In this document: one piece after another, positions 9,440-19,985 of the stretch
How positions within the stretch are numbered: position 1 is the stretch's first letter
Layout of the letters: each line of letters starts with the position of its first letter
Assembly (NCBI RefSeq): GCF_015245355.1
Contig: NZ_CP063311.1
Location: forward strand, 1,441,336-1,505,335
Length of the DNA: 64,000 nucleotides
Source of the DNA: Anabaenopsis elenkinii CCIBt3563
GTDB taxonomy: Bacteria; Cyanobacteriota; Cyanobacteriia; Cyanobacteriales; Nostocaceae
Direction: 5' to 3'
Made by a program: the position numbers and the translations under genes
Notes under the pieces: generated by a model
Told to the model about the DNA's origin: nothing
Seen by the model: the letters and a program-made list of their open reading frames with translations, nothing else
Database searches by the model: none

Positions 9440-10294
9440 GATGTGAGATAAAGTTGTAGGCAGTGGTTAGTTTTCAACCTTTCAGGCTTAACTATCTTAT
9501 CTTTTGTTGTTGAATATCTACCATTGGTAGGGAGTTAGGTATAGTTCGTTTTTGACAATGGCATCTGGAATGGCGATTTATCCGTCGAACAGGTATGTGA
9601 AGTGATGACACGTTTGACTCCTCTAATCTATTGGTGGAGTCTCCCAAGATGCGGTAAAGTGGTAGATCGAGACTCATAAACAAGGAACTGAGGAAGTTAC
9701 CCACAGGGGTAATATAAAATCATAAAAATCATAGATTTTTGTTATTTTACGGCGCTGACATCGCCACCCAGGAGGGGAGGGAATTTTACGCACGCTGAAT
9801 AAAATATGTGGTCAATTGACAAAATCTAGTTTACTGTTTAATCATAATTAAATGAAATTAATTCTCAACTGTTGGGAAATAAGGTGATCATATTTTGTCA
9901 ATTAAGTAAATACTGTAGATCACAGGTATATGAGCTACAAGTATTAATCTTAAAAATCTTGTGGGTTGGGAATTTTGTCCGCCATAACTTACCTCAATTA
10001 ACGAATATAAGGCGTAAATGTCTATACAGTTTTTTGCCAAAAGTATAATTAACCATTTCTTGTATTACCCCATTATGATTAAGGTTTTAATATAAACTAA
10101 TTGGGTCTGGCAGCAAAATCTCAGGGGAGTTAATTATTTAGTTATATGAAAAACTTTCAAGTAGAAAAAACCTCCATGATTTTAAACCCGGGAAGCTTAA
10201 AAGAATAAAAAGGTTGTGTGGTATACAGTTAAAGAATTTATGGCTGAGAAATCTACACAACATAAGTAGTATTTATATAAATCGAGAAAAAATA
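9440..10294. other. 855-bp AT-rich spacer with a long-range inverted repeat
   Basis: No convincing gene is present; the open frame at 9492-9704 on the minus strand has no family resemblance and no ribosome site. The spacer holds a perfect 12-bp inverted repeat, AATTGACAAAAT (9814-9825) and ATTTTGTCAATT (9892-9903), 66 bp apart. A GC-richer, foldable stretch lies at about 9530-9710, next to the purC side. The stretch is large for this otherwise compact region. Confidence 0.5.
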
Positions 10295-10555
10295 ATGAAC
10301 AAAGATGATTTTCTCTATCCTCGTGGACGCTACTATGGTCATGTCAAGCCGGAAAACTTGGTTTTTAATGCGAATTTACAGGAATTTGCCCAACGTATCA
10401 GTTACATATGTAATTTAGAGACAGGTGGAAAGATCACCCCAGAAGAAGCTTATGAACAAATCAAAGCTTTGTGGAAGCAGCTCAAACAAACCAAAAAACA
10501 ACTGCAAATTGGTAAAAGTCCCTTTAAACAGGATGATGGGGAAACTAACAGCTGA
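10295..10555 (+). CDS. conserved small cyanobacterial protein (DUF7219-like)
   Basis: The 86-aa protein begins MNKDDFLYPRGRYYGHVKPE and continues with NANLQEFAQRISYICNLETG and a Lys-rich helical tail (EQIKALWKQLKQTKKQLQIG). I recall this pattern as a small conserved cyanobacterial family, DUF7219, of unknown role. A longer frame from TTG 10214 exists, but the extra 27 residues do not look conserved, so the ATG at 10295 is chosen. It is probably cytosolic. It converges with sqdX and shares a strong hairpin with it. Confidence 0.75.
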   Translation: MNKDDFLYPRGRYYGHVKPENLVFNANLQEFAQRISYICNLETGGKITPEEAYEQIKALWKQLKQTKKQLQIGKSPFKQDDGETNS

Positions 10556-10592
10556 AAGAGTACAAGTAGGAGGACGGTATTACCATAATCTT

Positions 10593-10629
10593 CCAGATAC
10601 CATCCCCAGAGTTGGGGGCTGGTGTCTGG
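10593..10629. terminator. long hairpin between convergent genes
   Basis: CCAGATACCATCCCC (10593-10607) pairs with GGGGGCTGGTGTCTGG (10614-10629) around a 6-nt loop. It lies between the ends of the plus-strand DUF7219 gene and the minus-strand sqdX, so it can act as a bidirectional terminator, although no clear T-run follows on either strand. Confidence 0.55.
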
Positions 10630-10675
10630 TGGTGATGAGACCAGATGTCAACCAGGGGTTGTAAAACTTCTCTGT

Positions 10676-11812
10676 TTAGGCTACTTTTGTCAGTTTCTGT
10701 GAGAAAAGCACCTTTTGATAGTAATCTTGTAGTTGACAGGTGGCAGCTGACCACCCCCATTTTTCTGCTTCTCGACGGGCGTTGTGACGGATTACCTCTC
10801 GTTCTTGTTTGTGTTCTAGGAGGCGGACAGTAGCATTAATGGCATCTTGAACATCTGCTGTAGGGTCAAAAAGATAGCCATTGATACCATCCGTGACAAT
10901 ATCAGGAATCCCCCCGGAGCGGGCTGCGACTACTGGACAACCAGCGGCCATTGCTTCTAGTAGCACCAGACCTAGTGTTTCTGTACGAGAGGGAAAAATA
11001 AAGGCATCAGCGCTAGCAAAGGCAGAACCTAATTCTTGCCCCATGAGATATCCGACAAAATGGGTGGGAGTGTCGGCAAAATGGTTTTCTAATTCTTGAC
11101 GGTGGGGACCATCACCTACTAATGCCAATCGGGCATCGGGAATGGCTTTTAATATGGGCTTGATACGCTCAATTTCCTTTTCGGCGGACAGACGACCGAC
11201 ATAGAGCAGCAAGGGACTGTCTGGGTGATTTTGAGATAAACGCGATCGCATTTCCCCAGTAGCTAAATCAGGATGAAATAATTCTGTATCTACACCTCTC
11301 TGCCAGACCTTGACCCTTTCAATACCGTGTCCTGTGAGTTCTCTCATCATCGCCGTGGAGGTACAAAGATTCAAAGCGGCTTGATTGTGAGCACCCTTGA
11401 GCAATTCCCACAGAAAACCTTCTAGCATTCCCAAACCATAATGCTGGAGATATTGAGGTAAATGGGTGTGGTAAGAAGCTACTAATGGTATTTTGAGGAT
11501 CTTACTATAAAAAATTCCCGCTAGTCCTAAGACAGCTGGATTGACGACATGAATAATATCTGGCTGAAATTGTTCTAAAGCAGAACCAATGGCGGGACGG
11601 GGTAGGGCCATTTTTAGCTCTGGATACAATGGCAGCGGAAAACCACTCACGCCGTAAACTTTGGCTCCTTTGTGTTCAGTGATCCCACCATCAGGGGCAA
11701 ACACTAGCACTTGGTCGCCCCGGCGCTGGAGATGGTCTACAGTATGGCGCAGGCGCGTGACTATGCCGTCAATTTTCGGGAGAAAGGTTTCAGTAAATAG
11801 GGCGATTCTCAT
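10676..11812 (-). CDS. sqdX: sulfoquinovosyltransferase SqdX (GT4)
   Basis: SqdX transfers sulfoquinovose from UDP-sulfoquinovose to diacylglycerol, making the thylakoid sulfolipid SQDG. The 378-aa GT-B protein starts MRIALFTETFLPKIDGIVTR, has the N-domain segment PLVASYHTHLPQYLQHYGLG, the mid-chain LLYVGRLSAEKEIE and the GT4 donor-site block PSRTETLGLVLLEAMAAGCP. The sulfolipid rather than mannosyl assignment rests on sequence similarity to cyanobacterial SqdX and on sqdB lying immediately upstream (about 175 bp) in the same direction. Confidence 0.93.
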   Translation of the reverse strand: MRIALFTETFLPKIDGIVTRLRHTVDHLQRRGDQVLVFAPDGGITEHKGAKVYGVSGFPLPLYPELKMALPRPAIGSALEQFQPDIIHVVNPAVLGLAGIFYSKILKIPLVASYHTHLPQYLQHYGLGMLEGFLWELLKGAHNQAALNLCTSTAMMRELTGHGIERVKVWQRGVDTELFHPDLATGEMRSRLSQNHPDSPLLLYVGRLSAEKEIERIKPILKAIPDARLALVGDGPHRQELENHFADTPTHFVGYLMGQELGSAFASADAFIFPSRTETLGLVLLEAMAAGCPVVAARSGGIPDIVTDGINGYLFDPTADVQDAINATVRLLEHKQEREVIRHNARREAEKWGWSAATCQLQDYYQKVLFSQKLTKVA

Positions 11813-11922
11813 AAAAAACTAGATAAGCAGATAATCCCAGATGCTTTTGGATTGCTATCAATTACCCAAACCTTCGGTCTGGTGGGTATGCAGGCTTTAT
11901 GGTCAGTCGGCCCTGCTAGGTA

Positions 11923-11945
11923 GAAGTGGGCAAGATGCCCACTTC
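11923..11945. repeat. hairpin repeat in the sqdB-sqdX spacer
   Basis: GAAGTGGGCA (11923-11932) and TGCCCACTTC (11936-11945) form a perfect stem with a 3-nt loop. The core 'GGGCAAGATGCCCAC' resembles the hairpin at 63908-63929, so this is a dispersed REP-like palindrome, which may partially uncouple sqdB from sqdX. Confidence 0.6.
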
Positions 11946-11986
11946 ACCAAGTGTATAATTAATGACCTTTGGATGTAGACTGGCAG

Positions 11987-13477
<1,491 letters not shown>

Positions 13478-13822
13478 ATGCAAGCTAAGCAAAAGGTTAC
13501 TTTGTATCTGTCGCCAGAAGTTCACAAAAAACTGAAGATTCGTTCAGCTATTGATTCCGAACCGATGTCTGAACTTGCCGAACGGGCCCTAGTCTTCTAC
13601 CTAACTAACTCAGAATTAGTGGAGGAAGTTGAAGCTTCTGTTTATGGACGAACACACCGAATTTATTCCTGCCCAGATTGTGACAGTTCATTGGTCTTAC
13701 GTGATGGAGAACTGATTGCCATGGGCAATCAGCCAGGAATAATCAGAGAGCATCTACCCATTGATGAAATGGAAAAAGATGAAACTCATCCCAAGGGTGA
13801 GGGAGAATTGGTTCCCTGCTAG
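13478..13822 (+). CDS. ribbon-helix-helix protein with CxxC zinc-knuckle-like segment
   Basis: This 114-aa protein starts with a clear RHH fold: KQKVTLYLSPEVHKKLKIRS (beta strand and helix 1) and SEPMSELAERALVFYLT (helix 2), the form found in DNA-binding antitoxins and CopG-like repressors. A Cys pair follows (YSCPDCDSSLVL, residues about 65-76), then an acidic tail. Only one CxxC pair plus a distant terminal Cys is visible, so metal binding is uncertain. It sits 93 bp upstream of ycf46 in the same direction, with a palindrome in its own promoter region. Proposed role: local transcription regulator. Confidence 0.8.
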   Translation: MQAKQKVTLYLSPEVHKKLKIRSAIDSEPMSELAERALVFYLTNSELVEEVEASVYGRTHRIYSCPDCDSSLVLRDGELIAMGNQPGIIREHLPIDEMEKDETHPKGEGELVPC

Positions 13823-13915
13823 GTAAGAATGATGAATGAACAATTCATAATTCTGCTGTTGCCACAACCAAAAAACGATGTCTTTACTGTATAAGGTCTC
13901 AAGTAGGTCGATTGT

Positions 13916-15427
13916 ATGAAAGAAGAGCTCAGTATTCTAATTCAAGCTCAATATCCTCTAATCTACCTTGTGACCTCCGAGGAAGAGCGGGCGGAACAGG
14001 CAATTTCCACAATCGCCCAAATATTAAAGCCCCAACGCCGCGTCTACGTCTGGACAGTAACTCACGGCATCGTGGAATATGGGCAACCCCGGAACGTCAC
14101 TCAACACAATACTGTTTCCCCAGAGGCGGCAGTTGAGTGGATAATCCGACAGAAGGAACCTGGTATATTTATTCTTAAAGACTTACATCCGTTTATTGAT
14201 GCGCCAGCGACAACAAGGTCGTTACGTGATGCGATCGCCAGCTTTAAGGGAATGCACAAGAACATCATCTTGATGTCACCTGTGCAACAGGTTCCCATTG
14301 AGCTAGAGAAAGAAGTTGTAGTTATTGACTTCCAATTGCCAGACATGGCGGAGTTAAACAAAGTATTAACCTACCATTTAGAGCAAAATCGGGGGCGACG
14401 ACTGACAACCGAGGCGAGAGAAAAGCTCCTCAGAGCCGCTTTAGGTTTAACCAAAGACGAATCTGAGAAAGTATACCGTAAGGCACAAGTAACTACAGGT
14501 CGCCTGACGGAAGAGGAAGTAGATATAGTTCTATCTGAGAAAAAGCAACTTATTCGGCGCAATGGTATTTTAGAGTACATCGAAGAAGATGAAACTATTG
14601 ATGCTGTAGGTGGCTTAGAAGAACTAAAAAGGTGGCTAAAACAGCGCTCTAATGCCTTTACAGAAAGGGCGAGAGAGTATGGTTTACCCCAACCGAAGGG
14701 AATGTTAATCCTTGGTGTTCCTGGTTGCGGTAAGTCCCTAATTGCCAAAACTACCTCCCGACTGTGGGGTTTGCCATTATTACGCCTAGATATGGGGCGG
14801 GTATATGACGGCTCAATGGTGGGACGAAGTGAAGCTAATTTACGTAATGCCCTAAAAACAGCAGAATCTATCTCTCCAGCGATTCTGTTCATAGACGAGT
14901 TAGACAAATCCTTTGCGGGTAGCTCAGGTTCATCTGACTCCGATGGGGGTACATCAAGTAGAATCTTTGGTTCTTTCCTGACATGGATGCAAGATAAGAA
15001 ATCTCCAGTTTTCGTCATGGCCACTGCTAACCGAGTGGAACGCTTACCAGGAGAATTCTTACGGAAAGGACGTTTTGATGAAATTTTCTTTGTGGATCTG
15101 CCCACAACCGAAGAACGCCAGGAGATTTACAAAATCCACCTCACCAAGCGTCGTGAAGACATTTCGCGATTCGATCTTGAGCAGTTAGCCAAGATGTCTG
15201 ACGGCTTCTCGGGGGCAGAAATTGAACAAGCACTTGTGGCGGCGATGTATGAAGCCTTTGCCCAAGACCGCGAGTTCACACAATTAGATATTATTGCTGC
15301 ACTAAAAGCGACTCTGCCGTTGTCTCGGACGATGCAAGAACAAGTAACAGCCCTGAGAGATTGGGCTAGACAGCGCGCACGCCCCGCCGCAGCCTCCGTT
15401 GCTGAATATCAGCGCCTGGAGTTTTAA
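13916..15427 (+). CDS. ycf46: Ycf46-type AAA+ ATPase
   Basis: The 503-aa protein is the cyanobacterial/plastid Ycf46 family. An N-terminal domain (1-200) starts MKEELSILIQAQYPLIYLVT; the AAA+ module follows with Walker A GVPGCGKS (267-274), Walker B ILFIDELD (323-330), sensor/SRH FVMATANRVERLPGEFLRKG and the C-terminal lid GFSGAEIEQALVAAMYEAF. Family members are linked to photosynthesis and inorganic carbon responses; the biochemical substrate is unknown. It lies between the RHH gene and ycf35, all on the plus strand, so these may form one unit. Confidence 0.93.
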   Translation: MKEELSILIQAQYPLIYLVTSEEERAEQAISTIAQILKPQRRVYVWTVTHGIVEYGQPRNVTQHNTVSPEAAVEWIIRQKEPGIFILKDLHPFIDAPATTRSLRDAIASFKGMHKNIILMSPVQQVPIELEKEVVVIDFQLPDMAELNKVLTYHLEQNRGRRLTTEAREKLLRAALGLTKDESEKVYRKAQVTTGRLTEEEVDIVLSEKKQLIRRNGILEYIEEDETIDAVGGLEELKRWLKQRSNAFTERAREYGLPQPKGMLILGVPGCGKSLIAKTTSRLWGLPLLRLDMGRVYDGSMVGRSEANLRNALKTAESISPAILFIDELDKSFAGSSGSSDSDGGTSSRIFGSFLTWMQDKKSPVFVMATANRVERLPGEFLRKGRFDEIFFVDLPTTEERQEIYKIHLTKRREDISRFDLEQLAKMSDGFSGAEIEQALVAAMYEAFAQDREFTQLDIIAALKATLPLSRTMQEQVTALRDWARQRARPAAASVAEYQRLEF

Positions 15428-15567
15428 AAGCTTTCCCCTGCTCACACCAGGGGTAAAGGCTAGCCGCCAAGCTAGCAGCCAAGAGAAAAAGTCGCATTTC
15501 CATCAGCGCGGCTTACCGAAAAAAACCGTTGTCTTTTTTCTTACTCTTCTCACTGGAGGAAACCCAA

Positions 15568-15918
15568 ATGTCTCATTTTAGCACTCTGCGTACCAAAATC
15601 ACCGATGCTGAAATCCTCAAATCTTCTTTACGCGACTTAGGCATCACCGTAAAGACTGAAGCTGATGTACGTGGTTACAATGGCCAGCGCGTTCGTTCCG
15701 ACATCGTAGCTGTTTTGGAAGGTGAATATGATCTAGGCTGGTCCCGCAATAGCGATGGTTCCTTTGACCTGATTGCTGACCTGTGGGGCGTTGCTAAGAA
15801 GCACAACCAAACCGAGTTAATCAACTCCATCAACCAAAAGTACGCTGTTAACAAAACCTTGTCCGAAGTCAAACAACGCGGTCTGCAAAACGCCAATGTC
15901 AAGTTGGTATTGCAATAA
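15568..15918 (+). CDS. ycf35: Ycf35 (DUF1257) protein
   Basis: The 116-aa protein MSHFSTLRTKITDAEILKSS... is the DUF1257/Ycf35 family conserved in cyanobacteria and red-algal plastids; its function is not established. An excellent ribosome site GGAGGA (15555-15560) precedes the ATG by 7 nt, which rules out the longer upstream frame from 15529. It follows ycf46 with 140 bp between, a spacer that contains two small hairpins (CCCCTG/CAGGGG and GCTAGC/GCTAGC at about 15434-15480). A terminator follows it. Confidence 0.93.
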   Translation: MSHFSTLRTKITDAEILKSSLRDLGITVKTEADVRGYNGQRVRSDIVAVLEGEYDLGWSRNSDGSFDLIADLWGVAKKHNQTELINSINQKYAVNKTLSEVKQRGLQNANVKLVLQ

Positions 15919-15947
15919 ATATTTCTCAGCGCGTTCCCAAAGCTGAA

Positions 15948-15986
15948 CGGGTTAACCACATCATGAGCGGTTAGCCCGCTTTTTTA
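15948..15986 (+). terminator. rho-independent terminator after ycf35
   Basis: GGGTTAACC (15949-15957) pairs with GGTTAGCCC (15969-15977), one G-T wobble, followed by GCTTTTTTATT. It ends the ycf46-ycf35 unit on the plus strand. Confidence 0.8.
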
Positions 15987-16038
15987 TTCTGGTATTATAC
16001 TGGGAAATTTGTCCATTACTCAAACAGTATCAGAATTT

Positions 16039-16629
16039 ATGAAAATGTTCACGATTGGACACTCCAATCATTCAATTGAAAATTTTATTGCACTTTTGCA
16101 GCAACATGGAATTACTGCTGTAGCAGATGTCCGCTCTAGCCCTTATAGCCGCAGATTTCCACATTTCAATCAAGCTGCTTTGCAAAAATCCCTCGCATCT
16201 GTAGATATTGCCTATGTCAGCCTGGGTGATAATTTAGGCGCTCGTCCTGATGAGCCAAGTTGTTATGTAGATGGTATGGCTCCTTATGATTTAATTAGTG
16301 CAACAAAAGGTTTTGCAACTGGGTTAAATCGTCTCATCCAAGGTGCTAAACAATATCAAATTACTTTAATGTGTGCTGAACAAGACCCTATTGTTTGCCA
16401 TAGAGCTATTTTGGTTTGTCCACATTTGAAAAAGACAGATTTACAAATTAATCATATTCATAAAAATGGTGATTTAGAATCACATGACTGTTTAGAAGAT
16501 AGATTATTAAAACAGCATAATTTATCTAATTTTTTGCCTAAAAATAAAAATTATGTTAAACAACTTTCTCTATTTGATACGCAAGCCACAGATACTATAG
16601 AAAAACCTTTTACTCGTGATACCTTCTAA
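16039..16629 (+). CDS. DUF488 domain protein
   Basis: This 196-aa protein belongs to the DUF488 family: MFTIGHSNHSIENFIALLQQ at the start, VADVRSSPYSRRFPHFNQ, and the late Cys block LMCAEQDPIVCHRAILVC. The role of the family is unknown; a DNA- or RNA-modification link has been suggested for some members because of neighbours elsewhere. Possible starts are TTG 16009, ATG 16039 and ATG 16045; the conserved domain begins at 16045, so one of the ATGs is likely. The reading frame is AT-rich towards its end. It is followed by the peroxiredoxin-like gene after 62 bp. Confidence 0.88.
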   Translation: MKMFTIGHSNHSIENFIALLQQHGITAVADVRSSPYSRRFPHFNQAALQKSLASVDIAYVSLGDNLGARPDEPSCYVDGMAPYDLISATKGFATGLNRLIQGAKQYQITLMCAEQDPIVCHRAILVCPHLKKTDLQINHIHKNGDLESHDCLEDRLLKQHNLSNFLPKNKNYVKQLSLFDTQATDTIEKPFTRDTF

Positions 16630-16691
16630 AATCAACATAAATATTGATAAATTGGGGTAAAATTGAGCTAAACAGCAGTTAATACCTTCTG

Positions 16692-17483
16692 ATGAATCCC
16701 TACGCTATTTTTAATCAGACCAAACGTCAGCGTGTTAGTGATGGCATGATGCGATCGCTTTTAGAAAATTGCGAGACTGCCTCACATATCCTTATTTTAG
16801 TCTGGCCGCAACTTGGGGATTTTGATAGTCTGGAATATGCGTGGTGGTTACAGCGAGCAGCTGAACAGTTGGCAGATAAAAAACTCGCTATTCGTGCTGT
16901 GGGAATTGGTAACTTAGGCTCTGGAAAAAAATTCTGTGAATATACAGGATTTCCGCCTGAAAATTTATTTGTTGAACCGAATGCAGAATTACATTGTCAA
17001 CTCAATCTTTATTCTGGTCTGAATGTGTCTCTACCCGGACTTTCTCAGTCTCAAAAAGCTTGGCTAAATCTGCTATTGATGTGTGCTGGGATTGGAAGTC
17101 CGGGAACCCTGGCGGAAGTTTTTCGCGGATACAAGGGAGATCGCCAAGCCCCTCAACTGATCAAGGATGATGAAATTATTCAAGCTACTCCTCTACCTGC
17201 TTTTCAAGGCTCGTTTTTCCAATTAGCAGGGGGGAGTGGTTTTCAACGTCCTTTTGAATTAGCTACCCTACGCCTACGTAATATGATGGAAGTGCTGAAA
17301 AATTGGCATAGTTATGTACCTGATTCTGCCTATTTAACTCAGCGCGGTGGAACTTTTCTGTTTGACACAAAAGGCCAGTTAGTTTACGAACATCGAGACC
17401 GAGGAATTCTGGGCTTTGCTGCTAATATGAGCCAACCACTATCATTTTTATCTTTGATTGAAAGAGATATTTGTGCTCAATAG
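16692..17483 (+). CDS. peroxiredoxin-like (AhpC/TSA_2) protein
   Basis: The 263-aa protein resembles the cyanobacterial AhpC/TSA_2 (PRXL2-like) family: ILILVWPQLGDFDSLEYAWW, KLAIRAVGIGNLGSGKKFCE, a Pro/Gly-rich middle (LLLMCAGIGSPGTLAEVFRG) and a C-terminal GTFLFDTKGQLVYEHRDRGI strand pair. These thioredoxin-fold proteins often lack a classical peroxidatic Cys pair, so a peroxidase activity is not assured. It lies on the plus strand after the DUF488 gene and converges with ndhD1. Confidence 0.8.
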   Translation: MNPYAIFNQTKRQRVSDGMMRSLLENCETASHILILVWPQLGDFDSLEYAWWLQRAAEQLADKKLAIRAVGIGNLGSGKKFCEYTGFPPENLFVEPNAELHCQLNLYSGLNVSLPGLSQSQKAWLNLLLMCAGIGSPGTLAEVFRGYKGDRQAPQLIKDDEIIQATPLPAFQGSFFQLAGGSGFQRPFELATLRLRNMMEVLKNWHSYVPDSAYLTQRGGTFLFDTKGQLVYEHRDRGILGFAANMSQPLSFLSLIERDICAQ

Positions 17484-17518
17484 GTAACTAGTTGTTACTT
17501 TATAAAAAAAGTAAATTT

Positions 17519-17545
17519 AAGGGTGGTCTTCTAACCACCCTATTT
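17519..17545. terminator. hairpin between convergent genes
   Basis: GGGTGGT (17521-17527) and ACCACCC (17534-17540) form a perfect 7-bp stem between the 3' ends of the peroxiredoxin-like gene and ndhD1. T/A-rich flanks occur on both sides; it is probably bidirectional. Confidence 0.6.
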
Positions 17546-17593
17546 CCCCTCATATTTAAAATTTACGAGTAACACCCTAATTGGGTACGATAT

Positions 17594-19219
17594 TTACTCT
17601 GAGATATTAACTAAAGTATCAACTTCAGATGAAGCTAGGGTTGGAGCAGTGAAGAGACGTGAGTACAGACTTACCGGTTGCTGACGAGCGAAAACTGGCA
17701 GAACTTGACGCGCATGGGCTGCTACTTCCACTGTTTTGACATCATAAGTCTGGGTAGCCAATTTAGGATATAGACCAATACCGATGATCGGAACTATCAA
17801 ACAGGCGGTAATAAATAGTTCCCGGGGTTTGATATCAGGGATAACAGCATCTAGATGTAATTCTTTACTTTGCTGACCATAGAACACTTGGCGCAGCATA
17901 GATAGTAAATAAATTGGAGTTAAAATCACGCCAACGGCTGATAACAGGATAACTACAATTTTGAAGCTAGAAGTGTAAACGTCGCTGGAAGTAATACCCA
18001 GGAACACCATCAACTCACCCACAAAGCCACTCATACCGGGTAAAGCCAGAGAAGCCATAGCGCCAATGGTAAACACTGCGAAGGTTCTAGGCATAACCTT
18101 AGCTATACCGCCCATTTTGTCCATCATTAAGGTGTGGGTACGTTCGTAAGTTACACCGGATAAGAAGAACAAGCTAGCGGCTATCAAACCGTGAGAAACC
18201 ATTTGCAGGACAGCACCGCTAATACCGATTTCTGTGTAAGAGGCTATCCCAATTAATACAAATCCCATGTGGGCAATGGAAGAGTAAGCCAAGCGGCGTT
18301 TGAGATTTGTTTGGGCAAAGGCACAGCAAGCACCGTAGACAATATTTACTACACCTAGGATTGCTAAAACTGGGGCAAAATAAACATGGGCATTAGGTAA
18401 CATTTCCACGTTGAAGCGGATGAGTGCATAACCGCCCATTTTTAATAACACGCCAGCTAAAATCATAGAACCAGGTGCAGATGCTTCACCGTGGGCATCA
18501 GGTAGCCAAGTGTGTAGGGGGAAAATTGGCATTTTCACACCAAAGGCAATGAGGAAACCTGCATAGGTTAACAGTTCTAGAGCTTTAGGGTATTGCTTCA
18601 TTCCCAGTGTGGCGATGTCGAAGGTAACAGTATCACCTGAGAATGCCATGACAAAGCCGGCGACTAAGATAAATATTGATGCGGCGGCTGTGTAAATAAT
18701 AAACTTGGTGGCTGCATAACGACGCTTGGGACCTCCCCAGATGGCAATTAGCAGGTACACAGGTACTAACTCTATTTCCCACATGAGGAAGAATAACAGC
18801 AAGTCTTGGGCGACAAATACCCCTAGTTGGGCGCTGTACATTACCAACATCAAAGCATAAAACAAGCGCGGCTTGTTTGTGACTTTCCAAGCCGCGAAGA
18901 TTGCCAGAGTGTTAATTAAGCCTGTTAACAACACTAGGGGCATGGATAAACCATCAACCCCTACTGACCAATTTAAACTTAATTGTGGTATCCAAGAATA
19001 TTTTTCTACCAGTTGTAGTGTGGGGTTTTGAAAGTCGTAGCTGTGCCAAAAGGCATAAATCATCAGGGTAAAGTCGGCTATGGCAACTCCTAAACCATAC
19101 CAGCGTACTGTTTTGCCTTCTTTATCTGGGATTAAGGGTATGGCTAAGGCAGCCACCAAGGGCAATAAAATTATGGCTGACAGCCACGGAAATTCAATAG
19201 CATTCATCACTTCCGACAA
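17594..19219 (-). CDS. ndhD1: NDH-1 subunit NdhD1 (chain 4)
   Basis: NdhD is a proton-pumping antiporter-like subunit of the thylakoid NDH-1 complex, used in respiration and cyclic electron flow. The 541-aa protein is a chain of about 14 membrane helices with the conserved [20 protein letters not shown] (Glu in helix 5), [20 protein letters not shown] and [17 protein letters not shown] blocks. The length and closeness to the D1/D2 type rather than the CO2-uptake D3/D4 type are judged by eye, so the number is less sure than the family. It stands alone on the minus strand. Confidence 0.9.
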   Translation of the reverse strand: MSEVMNAIEFPWLSAIILLPLVAALAIPLIPDKEGKTVRWYGLGVAIADFTLMIYAFWHSYDFQNPTLQLVEKYSWIPQLSLNWSVGVDGLSMPLVLLTGLINTLAIFAAWKVTNKPRLFYALMLVMYSAQLGVFVAQDLLLFFLMWEIELVPVYLLIAIWGGPKRRYAATKFIIYTAAASIFILVAGFVMAFSGDTVTFDIATLGMKQYPKALELLTYAGFLIAFGVKMPIFPLHTWLPDAHGEASAPGSMILAGVLLKMGGYALIRFNVEMLPNAHVYFAPVLAILGVVNIVYGACCAFAQTNLKRRLAYSSIAHMGFVLIGIASYTEIGISGAVLQMVSHGLIAASLFFLSGVTYERTHTLMMDKMGGIAKVMPRTFAVFTIGAMASLALPGMSGFVGELMVFLGITSSDVYTSSFKIVVILLSAVGVILTPIYLLSMLRQVFYGQQSKELHLDAVIPDIKPRELFITACLIVPIIGIGLYPKLATQTYDVKTVEVAAHARQVLPVFARQQPVSLYSRLFTAPTLASSEVDTLVNISE

Positions 19220-19392
19220 TCAATTTACCTTTTTGCTTTTGATTTAATTATATTAAGGAATTTGTACTTTTGTAAATGTTATTGATCCCTAATACTGGCA
19301 TCTTCAGCAACGTATTAGGAATAAATACCTACTGAATATTTGCCAAAACAATTCTAGTTGTAAATTTTTGTAACGTCAACAGAAAATTTCAT

Positions 19393-19418
19393 AAAAAAGG
19401 CGGCTGAAGCCACCGTTT
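19393..19418 (-). terminator. rho-independent terminator
   Basis: Read on the minus strand: GGTGGC-TTCA-GCCGCC followed by TTTTTTAT. It lies about 50 bp past the coiled-coil gene and ends the thrB unit. Confidence 0.75.
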
Positions 19419-19466
19419 TAAGTTAGAATATGGATTATTTTGGTTAAATAGAAACAATTTCTGACT

Positions 19467-19979
19467 TTAAACAATCCGATTGACAATTGTCCAGACTTCC
19501 CCATCTGATCGGACATGGGGAACTGAGATAGTCTTAAAACCAGTAATAAAAGGCTTGTAGTACACCTGCCAATACAAAGGACTTAAATAATCGGTGCAAG
19601 ATTTCAGCTGACGGATTTCTGTGGCTAATTCCCCAGCTAGCTGATTGATACGTTCTGCATGAACCTGAGCTACCTTTCTAGCTGCTTCTAACTCCTGCTG
19701 TAGGGTAAGTTGCTGAGATTTATTTTGCCAATGTTCTAACTCAGCTTGTTTATATTTTAGCTGCAATTCCAGGGCGGCGATCGCATCATCTATCCCCTTG
19801 AGTTCCACAGATAATTGGGGATTTTCCCGTGCTTGGCGGCGACAGGCTTCCACCATAGCTGAGGGTGAATCACTCTTGGCAGATAATACATTATTAATAG
19901 TCAGGGTAGCCCGTTCTTGCTGGAGTGCTTGAATTTGTGAATTCAGTGTGGTGATTTCTGTATGAATTTGGTCAATCAT
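19467..19979 (-). CDS. coiled-coil hypothetical protein downstream of thrB
   Basis: The 170-aa protein is not recognised. Residues 1-35 and about 65-125 have the heptad pattern of coiled coils (QIQALQQERATL, DDAIAALELQLKYKQAELEH). The C-terminal 45 residues form a distinct non-helical part with Tyr/Trp (YLSPLYWQVYYKPFITGFKT). No signal peptide or membrane segment is present. It starts 6 bp after the thrB stop, so both are surely cotranscribed, and a terminator follows. No link with threonine synthesis is visible. Confidence 0.75.
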   Translation of the reverse strand: MIDQIHTEITTLNSQIQALQQERATLTINNVLSAKSDSPSAMVEACRRQARENPQLSVELKGIDDAIAALELQLKYKQAELEHWQNKSQQLTLQQELEAARKVAQVHAERINQLAGELATEIRQLKSCTDYLSPLYWQVYYKPFITGFKTISVPHVRSDGEVWTIVNRIV

Positions 19980-19985
19980 TGCGGT

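Noticed and set aside
9492..9704. 70-codon minus-strand frame downstream of purC's start region
   Set aside because: The translation resembles no protein, and the stretch looks more like structured non-coding DNA.
14371..15105. 244-codon minus-strand frame opposite ycf46
   Set aside because: It is a Ser/Arg-rich antisense shadow of the AAA+ coding sequence without any domain resemblance.
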